Source of the DNA: Firmicutes bacterium UBA1065
Lineage (GTDB): Bacteria > Bacillota > Clostridia > Tissierellales > Sedimentibacteraceae
Assembly: GCA_002316225.1 (NCBI GenBank)
Contig: DCDC01000030.1
Location: 1 to 14,785, forward strand
Length of the DNA stretch: 14,785 nucleotides
Direction: 5' to 3'
Shown here in pieces: positions 1 through 6,507 of the stretch. A program made the position numbers and the translations under genes. The first letter of the stretch is position 1, and the number at the start of each line of letters is the position of its first letter. The notes under the pieces are model-generated. The model made no database searches, was not told where the DNA came from, and was given only the letters and a program-made list of their open reading frames with translations.

Positions 1-76
1 AAGGAGATGAATAACTAATCCCAATTTTCACATAAACACGTGATAAATTAATTCATAATCTACGGGAGATAAAGAG

Positions 77-1522
77 ATGGAAAAACGTAACATTATTTCA
101 GGTATTAAAAAGTATCGAAGCGAAGTAGATACAAATTTCCACATGCCGGGACACAAGGGGAAACCGGAAATTTTCAGCGAACTTGAAAAGAATCTGAGTT
201 TTTTTGATATTACTGAAACATTGGGAACGGATAATTTGCATTATCCCACTGGTTTTATTAAAGATGCGATGGATTATATTTCCAAGGTATACGGAAGCAA
301 AAAATCTTACATGGTTGTCAATGGTACTTCCTGCGGTATAATCTCGGCAATTTTGGCTTGTACAAATCCCGGAGATAAGATACTTGTGCAAAGAGATTGT
401 CACAAGTCGGTTTACAATGCGTGTATATTAGGAGATTTGAAACTCTTTTACCTGTATCCGGATTTTAATAAGGAATACGGCTTGAATTTCAGTATAAGCA
501 TAGAAAAGCTTGACCAAATGCTCACCGATAATCCGGATATAAAATTGGTTGTGTTGACCTATCCTACATTTTACGGTATATGTTTTGATGTGAAGAAAGC
601 AGCGGATATAGTTCATAAGCACGGCAAGATTTTGATGATAGACGAGGCCCACGGGTCTCACCTTCAATTTTGCAAGGACCTTTTGCCGCCACCTGCGGAA
701 AATTCAGGTGCTGATATAGTTACCCAAAGTACCCATAAAACCTTGCCTTGTCTTACTCAAGGTTCAATTTTGCATGTTTGCTCAGACAGGGTAAATATCA
801 ACAATATTGAGACCATGTTAAGGATGCTCCAAACTACATCTCCATCTTATATTTTGATGGCAGCAATAGAAAATGCAGTTCATTGGATGGAGGAAAACGG
901 AGAAGAAAGACTGAAGAGAAATATCGAGGTCTTTAAAAGAAGAACTTTGGAACTTAGAAATATGGGAATAAATGTGCTTGAAGACGACTTCCTGATAAGC
1001 GAGGGCTTGTATGATTTCGATGCCACCAGGGCGGTCATAAGCATGAGCGAACTTGGAATAACAGGCACCCAACTTCAGGATATATTGAGGTATAAATACA
1101 GGATACAAATGGAATTTGCTGATTTGCAGTATACTGTCGGTTATGTTACGGCAATGGATGAGCCTGAAGATATTAACAGACTTTTTGACGCCATAAAGGA
1201 AATATACATTGAAGAATCAAAAATCAATAAAAAGAGAGGAATTGTTCAAATTGAGCCATTCCCGCAACTGCAGCACGAAAGAAAAATGAGGAAGGCATTT
1301 TATGCGGAGAATATGCTCCTTAATATGGATGATGCCATAGGGAAAACAGCTGCAGAATTCATCATACCCTATCCTCCAGGAATACCCCTGGTTTGTCCGG
1401 GTGAAATAATTGTTAAAGAAACTGTTGACTATGTTAAAACCATGCTGGAACATGGCATTAACGTAAACGGTGTTGTGGATAATAATTTTGTGAGAGTTGT
1501 CAAATGGAAGGAAGATTTATAG
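77..1522 (+). CDS. Orn/Lys/Arg decarboxylase family protein (YaaO-like), PLP-dependent
   Basis: A cytoplasmic pyridoxal-phosphate enzyme of the fold-type I, prokaryotic ornithine/lysine/arginine decarboxylase family, expected to turn a basic amino acid into its diamine (cadaverine, putrescine or agmatine) and CO2. At 481 residues it is the short YaaO/SpeA-like type. Visible landmarks are MPGHKG (23-28) near the N-terminus, VNGTSCG (81-87) for phosphate and cofactor contacts, DEAHG (189-193) holding the aspartate that pairs with the PLP ring nitrogen, and STHKT (218-222) with Lys221 as the likely Schiff-base lysine. A C-terminal domain carries PYPPGIP near 411-417. The ATG at 77 follows gggag at 64-68. 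It opens the housekeeping operon, and its last 19 bases overlap tmk. The B. subtilis counterpart yaaO also sits beside tmk. Which amino acid it uses cannot be read from the sequence, and proximity to the fructosamine operon is probably coincidental. Confidence 0.93.
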   Translation: MEKRNIISGIKKYRSEVDTNFHMPGHKGKPEIFSELEKNLSFFDITETLGTDNLHYPTGFIKDAMDYISKVYGSKKSYMVVNGTSCGIISAILACTNPGDKILVQRDCHKSVYNACILGDLKLFYLYPDFNKEYGLNFSISIEKLDQMLTDNPDIKLVVLTYPTFYGICFDVKKAADIVHKHGKILMIDEAHGSHLQFCKDLLPPPAENSGADIVTQSTHKTLPCLTQGSILHVCSDRVNINNIETMLRMLQTTSPSYILMAAIENAVHWMEENGEERLKRNIEVFKRRTLELRNMGINVLEDDFLISEGLYDFDATRAVISMSELGITGTQLQDILRYKYRIQMEFADLQYTVGYVTAMDEPEDINRLFDAIKEIYIEESKINKKRGIVQIEPFPQLQHERKMRKAFYAENMLLNMDDAIGKTAAEFIIPYPPGIPLVCPGEIIVKETVDYVKTMLEHGINVNGVVDNNFVRVVKWKEDL

Positions 1523-2112
1523 TATTGGAAGGCTCCGATGGTTCGGGCAAAAGCACCATAGCTGAAAGAATAGGAAGATATTTCAGAGAAATGGGTCATG
1601 ACATTGAATTCACCAGGGAGCCGGGAGGAACACAGATAAGCGAAAAAATCAGGGAATTGATTTTAGACAGAAACAACACCGAGATGGATTACAGGACTGA
1701 AGCCTTGCTTTATGCCGCTTCAAGGGCACAACTGGTGTCAGAGAAAATTATACCCTGGCTTAAGGCAGGAAAGGTTGTAATAAGCGAAAGATATGTTTAT
1801 TCAAGTTTGGTATACCAAGGCCTTGGAAGAGGCCTTGGTATCGACGAAGTAAAAAAGATAAATGATTTCGCAACAGCTGGTATTAAGCCGGATTTGGTGA
1901 TTTTACTGGATGTTGACCCTGAAAAAGCTTTGAAAAGAAAACTCAGCATCGACGGGGGAGACAGGCTGGAAAACGAGGATATATCTTTTCACAAAAGCGT
2001 ATACGAAGGATATAAAAAGCTTTCATCATATTTTCCCGAAATAGTAACCATAAATGGTGACAGGCCAATTGATGAGGTTTTTGAAGAAATAAAAGTTTTG
2101 CTAACAAGGTAA
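1504..2112 (+). CDS. tmk: Thymidylate kinase (dTMP kinase)
   Basis: Phosphorylates dTMP to dTDP with ATP in the cytoplasm, an essential step of dTTP synthesis. The 202-residue length fits the bacterial enzyme. The P-loop GSDGSGKST is at residues 10-18, and TREPGG (37-42) is the conserved dTMP-binding segment. SERYVYSS, near residues 98-105, corresponds to the family DRY motif with Glu in place of the usual Asp. A lid-like stretch with KRKLSIDGGDRLE follows around 145-157. The start overlaps the preceding decarboxylase gene by 19 bases in another frame, so the two are probably translationally coupled. The stop codon is merged with the ribosome site of the next gene, darA. This tmk-darA-holB order is widespread in Firmicutes. 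Confidence 0.97.
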   Translation: MEGRFIVLEGSDGSGKSTIAERIGRYFREMGHDIEFTREPGGTQISEKIRELILDRNNTEMDYRTEALLYAASRAQLVSEKIIPWLKAGKVVISERYVYSSLVYQGLGRGLGIDEVKKINDFATAGIKPDLVILLDVDPEKALKRKLSIDGGDRLENEDISFHKSVYEGYKKLSSYFPEIVTINGDRPIDEVFEEIKVLLTR

Positions 2113-2123
2113 GGAGGGTTCTT

Positions 2124-2456
2124 ATGAAGCTGATAACGGCAATCGTTCAAAACGATGATGCTAACAAGTTGATTTCCGCTTTGAGAGAAAGTGGTTTTTC
2201 ATCTACCAAAATGTCATCAACAGGCGGCTTTTTAAGTTCCGGGAATACAACCGTAATTTCGGGAGTTGAAGATGACAAGGTTGATGAAGCCATTGAAATA
2301 ATAAGAAAAATATGTAAGACCAAGAAGAAGGTTACTGCAGCCATACCTCCAAGTTCATTCAGCACCGTTGGGGGATATTTGCCCCAAACCATTGAAGTGA
2401 CGGTGGGAGGAGCTGTTGTGTTTGTAACTCCCGTAGACAGGTTTGAAAAAATATAA
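2124..2456 (+). CDS. darA: Cyclic-di-AMP receptor, PII-like protein DarA/PstA (YaaQ, DUF970)
   Basis: A 110-residue PII-like signalling protein of the DarA/PstA family, which binds the second messenger cyclic di-AMP as a trimer. Its output in the cell is still poorly defined. The sequence begins MKLITAIVQNDDA and has the family signature SSTGGFLSSGNTT (about 32-44). It ends with the beta-strand GGAVVFVTPVDRF (94-106), as expected for the full-length protein. A strong ribosome site, aaggagg (2111-2117), overlaps the tmk stop and lies 6 bases before ATG 2124. It sits between tmk and holB as in many Firmicutes, but yaaR, which separates darA from holB in B. subtilis, is absent. Assignment is by family resemblance and synteny together. 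Confidence 0.94.
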   Translation: MKLITAIVQNDDANKLISALRESGFSSTKMSSTGGFLSSGNTTVISGVEDDKVDEAIEIIRKICKTKKKVTAAIPPSSFSTVGGYLPQTIEVTVGGAVVFVTPVDRFEKI

Positions 2457-2460
2457 GGAG
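2455..2460 (+). promoter_or_regulatory. Ribosome site that fixes the holB start
   Basis: The hexamer aaggag lies 6 bases before ATG 2467 and overlaps the darA stop codon (2454-2456). A longer frame could begin at TTG 2443, inside darA, but that codon has no ribosome site and would add eight residues before the conserved LFSQVAGQ start of delta-prime proteins. Confidence 0.75.
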
Positions 2461-2466
2461 AAAGTC

Positions 2467-3438
2467 ATGCTTTTCAGCCAAGTGGCAGGACAGGAAGAAA
2501 TAAAAAGATCTTTGATTAATTCGATTAACAATAATCAGGTTTCTCACTGCTATTTATTTGAAGGACCTGAAGGCATGGGTAAATATGAATTGGCTTTATT
2601 ATTTGCTCAGTCGCTTTTTTGTTTGAATTTTCATGATGAACCTTGCAATGAGTGCAAAAACTGCATTAAGGTAAATTCTCTCAACCACCCTGATTTACAC
2701 ATCATTAATGAAGAAGGAAAGGGTATAAAGAGAGAAGATATAGATGACCTTATAAGTTCAATATACAAAAAACCCTATGAGGCTGATATAAAGGTTTATA
2801 TTATAAAGGATGCCCACTTGATGACTCCACAGGCAGCTAATACATTTTTAAAGACTTTGGAGGAGCCGCCGGGAGATGCGGTCATGATACTTATGACCGT
2901 GAATTCAAATTTGCTTCTTCCAACCATTGTATCAAGATGCCATGTGCATAAATTCAGAAGCGTCAGCAAGGAAACGATAATGGCGTCCCTGAAAGATTTT
3001 GACGGTCAAACGGCTGAACTGGCAGCCTATTATTCCAAAGGAATACTCAATAAAGCTTTAAACATTGTTCAAGGGAAAGATGATATCCTTAAAAAAAGGG
3101 AAGAAATCATCAAAATCTTTGACAGAATCATAAATAACGATTCCGAAATTATCTATGAATTAGAAAATTACTTTGATGACGAAAAAGATAATATAGATTC
3201 AATTATAGAAATTATGACTATTTGGATAAGAGATATAATGTATGTTCAAAATAATCTGGAAAACCTTGTAATTAACAAGGATTATATTGATTTATTGAAA
3301 CTACACGGAAAAAGAATGAAAGCGAATTCAGATTTAATTGAATTCATGCAAAATATCAGTGATGATATTAAGAGCAACGTTAATTATAAACTGGCCATAG
3401 ACAATATGCTTTTGAAAATTCAGGAGGACTTTAAATGA
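2467..3438 (+). CDS. holB: DNA polymerase III subunit delta-prime
   Basis: The delta-prime subunit of the clamp-loader complex, an AAA+ protein that helps place the sliding clamp on primed DNA. Taking ATG 2467 gives 323 residues starting MLFSQVAGQEE, a normal length. The P-loop-like GPEGMGK (33-39) is followed by Tyr rather than Ser/Thr, consistent with delta-prime being a non-hydrolysing member. A four-cysteine zinc module is visible at Cys52, Cys60, Cys63 and Cys66. The LKTLEEPP motif and SRC motif (VSRCHVHKF), both typical of clamp-loader subunits, follow in the middle of the protein. The C-terminal third is helical and poorly conserved, as usual. It lies directly after darA, and its stop overlaps the ricT start (ATGA), so translation is likely coupled. 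Confidence 0.95.
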   Translation: MLFSQVAGQEEIKRSLINSINNNQVSHCYLFEGPEGMGKYELALLFAQSLFCLNFHDEPCNECKNCIKVNSLNHPDLHIINEEGKGIKREDIDDLISSIYKKPYEADIKVYIIKDAHLMTPQAANTFLKTLEEPPGDAVMILMTVNSNLLLPTIVSRCHVHKFRSVSKETIMASLKDFDGQTAELAAYYSKGILNKALNIVQGKDDILKKREEIIKIFDRIINNDSEIIYELENYFDDEKDNIDSIIEIMTIWIRDIMYVQNNLENLVINKDYIDLLKLHGKRMKANSDLIEFMQNISDDIKSNVNYKLAIDNMLLKIQEDFK

Positions 3439-4325
3439 TAAAGGTAGTTGGCGTAAGATTTAAAAAAGCCGGCAAGATATACTATTTTGATCCCGAGAAA
3501 AAGTGGATCAACAATGGAGATCATGTTATTGTGGAAACCATAAGGGGTATCGAATACGGACAGGTTGTCGTAGGTCCCAAGATGGTTAAGGAAGAAAATA
3601 TAGTTCAACCCTTAAAAAAGGTATTGAGGGTTGCCACTGAAGAGGATAAAAGAATAAATCAGGAAAATACCGAAAAGGAAAAGGAAGCTTTTGATATATG
3701 CTTAAAGAAAATTGAAGAGCACGGCCTTGAAATGAAGCTCATTGATATAGAATACACTTTTGATAATAACAAGGTTATCTTCTATTTCACGGCTGACGGC
3801 AGGATTGATTTCAGGGAATTGGTAAAAGATTTGGCTGCCATATTCAGGACAAGAATAGAATTGAGGCAAATCGGGGTAAGAGACGAGGCCAAAATGATTG
3901 GAGGTATTGGTCCCTGCGGGAGACAAATGTGCTGCGCAACATTTTTGGGCGAATTCTATCCCGTGTCTATAAAAATGGCGAAAGAGCAGAAATTGTCTTT
4001 AAATCCCGCCAAAATTTCGGGGATATGCTCCCGACTTATGTGCTGTTTAAACTATGAACACCAGGTATATGAAGAAAATATTAAAAAACTCCCTGATTTG
4101 GGAGACAGGGTACAGGTCCTGGGAACAAACAAAACAGGGATAGTGATGGACATCAATCCTCTGTTTGTAACAGCAAAAGTTAATATCGAAAAAAGCGACG
4201 GGACGATAGAAGTTGAAGAAATAAAGGGTGAATATCTGAAAGTTGTTGAAGAGGGAGTAGTTAAACCTGCTGATGTTGAAGAAATCGATATTAATTTGGA
4301 TGAATTAAAAGAACTGGAAGATTAA
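3435..4325 (+). CDS. ricT: PSP1 domain protein RicT (YaaT)
   Basis: A 296-residue PSP1-family protein. In B. subtilis, RicT (YaaT) acts with RicA and RicF in a complex that carries [4Fe-4S] clusters and promotes RNase Y-dependent mRNA maturation, with effects on sporulation and competence. The PSP1 domain covers roughly residues 60-145. The diagnostic cysteine-rich segment follows, with GPCGRQMCC (159-167) and SGICSRLMCC (195-204). The six cysteines 161, 166, 167, 198, 203 and 204 are plausible Fe-S ligands. The last 30 residues are acidic. ATG 3435 overlaps the holB TGA, with aggagg at 3422-3427. It is the last gene of this operon, followed by a terminator. The usual B. subtilis neighbour yabA is not next. 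The family assignment is secure, and the role is taken from B. subtilis. Confidence 0.94.
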   Translation: MIKVVGVRFKKAGKIYYFDPEKKWINNGDHVIVETIRGIEYGQVVVGPKMVKEENIVQPLKKVLRVATEEDKRINQENTEKEKEAFDICLKKIEEHGLEMKLIDIEYTFDNNKVIFYFTADGRIDFRELVKDLAAIFRTRIELRQIGVRDEAKMIGGIGPCGRQMCCATFLGEFYPVSIKMAKEQKLSLNPAKISGICSRLMCCLNYEHQVYEENIKKLPDLGDRVQVLGTNKTGIVMDINPLFVTAKVNIEKSDGTIEVEEIKGEYLKVVEEGVVKPADVEEIDINLDELKELED

Positions 4326-4337
4326 TAAATAAATCTT

Positions 4338-4373
4338 AAAACTGTCAAGGTATTACCGGGCAGTTTTTATTTT
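4338..4373 (+). terminator. Intrinsic terminator of the yaaO-ricT operon
   Basis: The stem aaaactgtc (4338-4346) pairs with ggcagtttt (4359-4367), including one G-U pair, around a 12-base loop. The downstream arm runs into tttttattttat. It lies 12 bases after the ricT stop and before the hom promoter, separating the two transcription units. Confidence 0.75.
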
Positions 4374-4399
4374 ATCAGTTTTCTTTTATGTTAAAATCA

Positions 4400-4408
4400 T
4401 GGTATAAT
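4400..4408 (+). promoter_or_regulatory. hom: Extended -10 promoter element for hom
   Basis: The sequence tggtataat gives a consensus TATAAT -10 box (4403-4408) preceded by a TG extension. The -35 region is weak: ttttct at 4379-4384, 18 bases upstream, matches the consensus at only three positions. The TG extension could compensate. Transcription would start near 4415, leaving a leader of about 20 bases, too short for a riboswitch or T-box. Confidence 0.65.
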
Positions 4409-4437
4409 GAATTCAATAATTATTAAAGGAGTGTACA

Positions 4438-5475
4438 ATGACTGCCAATAGAATAAAGATTGCAATGCTTGGATTCGGAAATGTAGGAAGGGCCTTTGCC
4501 AGGTTGCTGACCGAAAAACAAGGAGAAATCCTGGATAAATTTAATGTATGGGTTGATGTTGCAGCTATTTCAACAAAATCAAAAGGATGCCTGGTTAATG
4601 AAGATGGCATTAATTTAAGTGAGGCATTGAATGATATAGAGAAGTTCAATCATTTCGATAAAAAAAGGAAGGATTATAGAGAAATGACCTCTCTTGAGGT
4701 TGCTGAAAGTGTTGATTATGATATTCTTTTCGAATTAACACCTCTTCAAATATTTTCAGGTCAGCCTGCCATTGACCACATAAAGGCAGCCTTTAAGAGG
4801 AAGAAACACGCTGTAAGCGCGAATAAGGGACCCCTTGCCTGGGCATATGAAGAATTGCGTGATTTAGCAAACAAAAACCGGGTTCATTTTTTCTATGAAA
4901 CAACCGTAATGGATGGTACACCGGTATTCAACTTAGTTGATGAAACGCTAAAATTCTGTAAAATAACGGAAATAAAAGGAATATTAAATTCCACCACAAA
5001 TTTTGTCCTGGAAGAAATAGCAAAAGGTAAAGCCTATGATGAAGTTATAAAAGAAGGAAAGAAAAGAGGTTTTGTCGAAGAAGACCCGGCCATGGATATA
5101 GAAGGATGGGATGCTGCGGCAAAAATAGCTGCCTTGCTAAATGTCCTCATGGGTGCAAACATAACTCCTTATGATGTTGACAGGAAGGGGATAGAGGATA
5201 TAACCTTTGAGCAGATTAAGGAAGCTGAAAACAGAGGCAATGTGATAAAATTAATTTGCTACGGAGGAATTGAAAACGGAAAAGTTATAGCAAGAGTAAG
5301 GCCTGAAGAAGTAAGTAAAAGCTCCCTTCTTGCAAGCATAACCGGTACTACATCCATAGTCAGCTTAACAACAGACATGATGGGTACAGTTTCCATAGTA
5401 GAACATGAACCGGAAATAGAACAAACCGCTTACGGAGTCTTCAGTGATTTGATAAGAGTATTAGGCAATATGTGA
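4438..5475 (+). CDS. hom: Homoserine dehydrogenase, short form without ACT domain
   Basis: Reduces aspartate semialdehyde to homoserine with NAD(P)H, the branch point to threonine and methionine. The N-terminal Rossmann domain has the dinucleotide motif GFGNVGRA (12-19), and SANKGPLA (127-134) holds Lys130. The catalytic domain carries STTNFVLEE (185-193) and EEDPAMDIEGWDAAAK (214-229). Glu214, Asp225 and Lys229 align with yeast Glu208, Asp219 and Lys223 at a constant offset of six. At 345 residues it lacks the roughly 90-residue C-terminal ACT domain found in many bacterial homologues, so feedback inhibition through that domain is not expected. The ATG follows aaaggag (4425-4431). It has its own promoter and terminator and no adjacent threonine genes. 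The C-terminal TAYGVFSDL segment is less standard, so a side role in a homoserine dehydrogenase-like subfamily remains possible. Confidence 0.9.
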   Translation: MTANRIKIAMLGFGNVGRAFARLLTEKQGEILDKFNVWVDVAAISTKSKGCLVNEDGINLSEALNDIEKFNHFDKKRKDYREMTSLEVAESVDYDILFELTPLQIFSGQPAIDHIKAAFKRKKHAVSANKGPLAWAYEELRDLANKNRVHFFYETTVMDGTPVFNLVDETLKFCKITEIKGILNSTTNFVLEEIAKGKAYDEVIKEGKKRGFVEEDPAMDIEGWDAAAKIAALLNVLMGANITPYDVDRKGIEDITFEQIKEAENRGNVIKLICYGGIENGKVIARVRPEEVSKSSLLASITGTTSIVSLTTDMMGTVSIVEHEPEIEQTAYGVFSDLIRVLGNM

Positions 5476-5543
5476 GTTAATTAAATATGAAAACACCATA
5501 AACTGAATTTCCCCATCTCACAGACAGCAGAATAGAAATCGAT

Positions 5544-5580
5544 AATGACGTTGACCATCGGTTTGGTTGGCGTCATTTTT
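5544..5580 (+). terminator. Intrinsic terminator after hom
   Basis: The stem aatgacg (5544-5550) pairs with cgtcatt (5571-5577). It extends inward through ttgacc/ggttgg with three G-U pairs, leaving an 8-base loop, and ends in five T residues (5576-5580). A weaker outer pairing, aaatcg (5536-5541) with cgattt (5586-5591), could lengthen it. It lies about 70 bases after the hom stop and isolates hom from the frl operon. Confidence 0.75.
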
Positions 5581-5667
5581 GTTGCCGATTTAACTCATAT
5601 GATACCGGTTTGTATTAATTAAATCATTACATCAAATATAAATAATTAAATAAATATATTGCATTAG

Positions 5668-5681
5668 TGAAAACGTTATGG
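5668..5681 (+). promoter_or_regulatory. Candidate catabolite response element (cre) at the frl promoter
   Basis: The 14-mer tgaaaacgttatgg follows the Firmicutes cre pattern TGNAARCGNWWWCA at every constrained position except the last two (gg instead of CA). It sits just upstream of the frlR operator, where CcpA binding would block initiation. A possible -35 element, ttgcat (5659-5664), lies immediately upstream. The matching -10, taagct (5682-5687) at 17-base spacing, is poor, so I do not define the promoter exactly. The preceding 60 bases are almost pure A+T. Carbon repression of this operon is inference. Confidence 0.4.
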
Positions 5682-5690
5682 TAAGCTTTA

Positions 5691-5714
5691 AATGGTATAT
5701 ACAACTATACCATT
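5691..5714 (+). promoter_or_regulatory. Candidate FrlR operator, 24-bp perfect inverted repeat
   Basis: The arms aatggtata (5691-5699) and tataccatt (5706-5714) are exact reverse complements separated by tacaac. The left part also contains the 8-bp palindrome gtatatac (5695-5702). Sites rich in GGTATA or GTATATAC are typical of HutC-subfamily GntR repressors such as NagR/YvoA and TreR. It lies 20 bases before the frlR start codon and just downstream of the likely promoter, a place suited to autorepression of the whole operon. Binding by FrlR is inferred. Confidence 0.7.
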
Positions 5715-5719
5715 CAGAA

Positions 5720-5726
5720 GAGGAAG
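5720..5726 (+). promoter_or_regulatory. Ribosome site that fixes the frlR start
   Basis: The heptamer gaggaag lies 7 bases before ATG 5734. An in-frame ATG at 5692 would add 14 residues, but it has no ribosome site and lies inside the inverted repeat of the putative operator, so it is rejected as the start. Confidence 0.7.
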
Positions 5727-5733
5727 TGAAACA

Positions 5734-6471
5734 ATGATAAAGAACGACTATATTCCTCCCGTTTATATTCAAATAAGAGACATACTTATTGATAAAATAA
5801 ACTCAGGAGAGTTCAAAAAAGGGAATCAATTACCTTCAGAGAGGGAGATAAGTGAAACTTATAAAATAAGCAGAATGACTGCAAGAAGTGCACTCACGCA
5901 GCTTGTAGAAATGGGATATGCTTACAGGGTAAAAGGAAAGGGGACATTTGCAAGGCTTCCCAAAATCAACAGAGATTTTGTAAATCTTTGTGGTTTTTCG
6001 CAAATGTTGAAATCAAAAGGAATAAAGCCCGGCAATAAGGTTGTAAAGCTTGGAATTTTGGAAGCTAATAAAAAAATCGCCTCCTTGCTTGAAACTACTA
6101 TTGGAACAAAGGTCTATGAAATTGTCCGTATACGTTATGGTAATAATATTCCTTTAGCTTTAGAATTTTCATATCTGCCGGTCAGATTATTTAATGATCT
6201 CTTTCGATACGATTTTGAAAAAAATTCTTTATATAAAGTAATTGAAGAAAAATATGAATATAAATTGAAATATGCAAAACAGTGGATAAGAATCACCACA
6301 TTAAACTCCAGTGAATCCAGAATTCTAAAAGTTAAAGAGAATACACCCGCATTCTTATTGGAATCAATAACCTACGACATGGATGACAGAGTTGTGGAAG
6401 CCACAAGGTCCTTAAATATTGGTGAAAGAACAACATTTTATACCGAATTATGGCCAAACAGCGAAAAATAA
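5734..6471 (+). CDS. frlR: GntR-family transcriptional regulator, HutC subfamily (FrlR-like repressor)
   Basis: A DNA-binding regulator predicted to repress the downstream fructosamine operon until a pathway intermediate binds. From ATG 5734 it has 245 residues. The N-terminal winged helix-turn-helix, about residues 8-75, shows the GntR hallmarks QLPSEREISE (32-41), SRMTARSAL (46-54) and VKGKGTFA (66-73). The remainder, about 85-240, has the layout of a UTRA ligand-binding domain, as in HutC, NagR and B. subtilis FrlR. It is the first gene of the operon, 36 bases before frlD, so it is probably autoregulated through the inverted repeat at 5691-5714. The ligand could be a phosphorylated Amadori compound, as UTRA domains commonly bind phosphosugars. 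That specificity comes from context, since the sequence alone would only say GntR/UTRA regulator. Confidence 0.85.
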   Translation: MIKNDYIPPVYIQIRDILIDKINSGEFKKGNQLPSEREISETYKISRMTARSALTQLVEMGYAYRVKGKGTFARLPKINRDFVNLCGFSQMLKSKGIKPGNKVVKLGILEANKKIASLLETTIGTKVYEIVRIRYGNNIPLALEFSYLPVRLFNDLFRYDFEKNSLYKVIEEKYEYKLKYAKQWIRITTLNSSESRILKVKENTPAFLLESITYDMDDRVVEATRSLNIGERTTFYTELWPNSEK

Positions 6472-6507
6472 TATTGATATACAACATATTAAGAATGGGG
6501 GTGAACA

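Noticed and set aside
1..76. Possible tail of an upstream gene (stop at 16-18) and a promoter for the decarboxylase gene
   Set aside because: Only five codons would be visible, too few to support a gene. The -10-like cataat (54-59) has no acceptable -35 at normal spacing.
77..1522. Functional link between the basic amino acid decarboxylase and the fructoselysine-type operon through lysine
   Set aside because: The decarboxylase belongs to the conserved yaaO-tmk cluster and is separated from the frl genes by two terminators, so proximity is not evidence of a shared pathway.
1812..1841. Perfect 11-bp inverted repeat with an 8-base loop inside tmk
   Set aside because: It lies in codons for YQGLGRGLG, where the repeated Gly-Leu-Gly coding explains most of the symmetry. 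There is no T-run and no nearby gene boundary.
2499..2589. Altered Walker A motif in HolB (Lys followed by Tyr)
   Set aside because: Degenerate nucleotide-binding loops are normal for delta-prime subunits and do not indicate a broken gene.
5476..5690. Riboswitch or T-box leader ahead of the frl operon
   Set aside because: Apart from the hom terminator, the stretch is A+T-rich and unstructured, with no T-box sequence or recognisable aptamer. The putative promoter region lies at its end.
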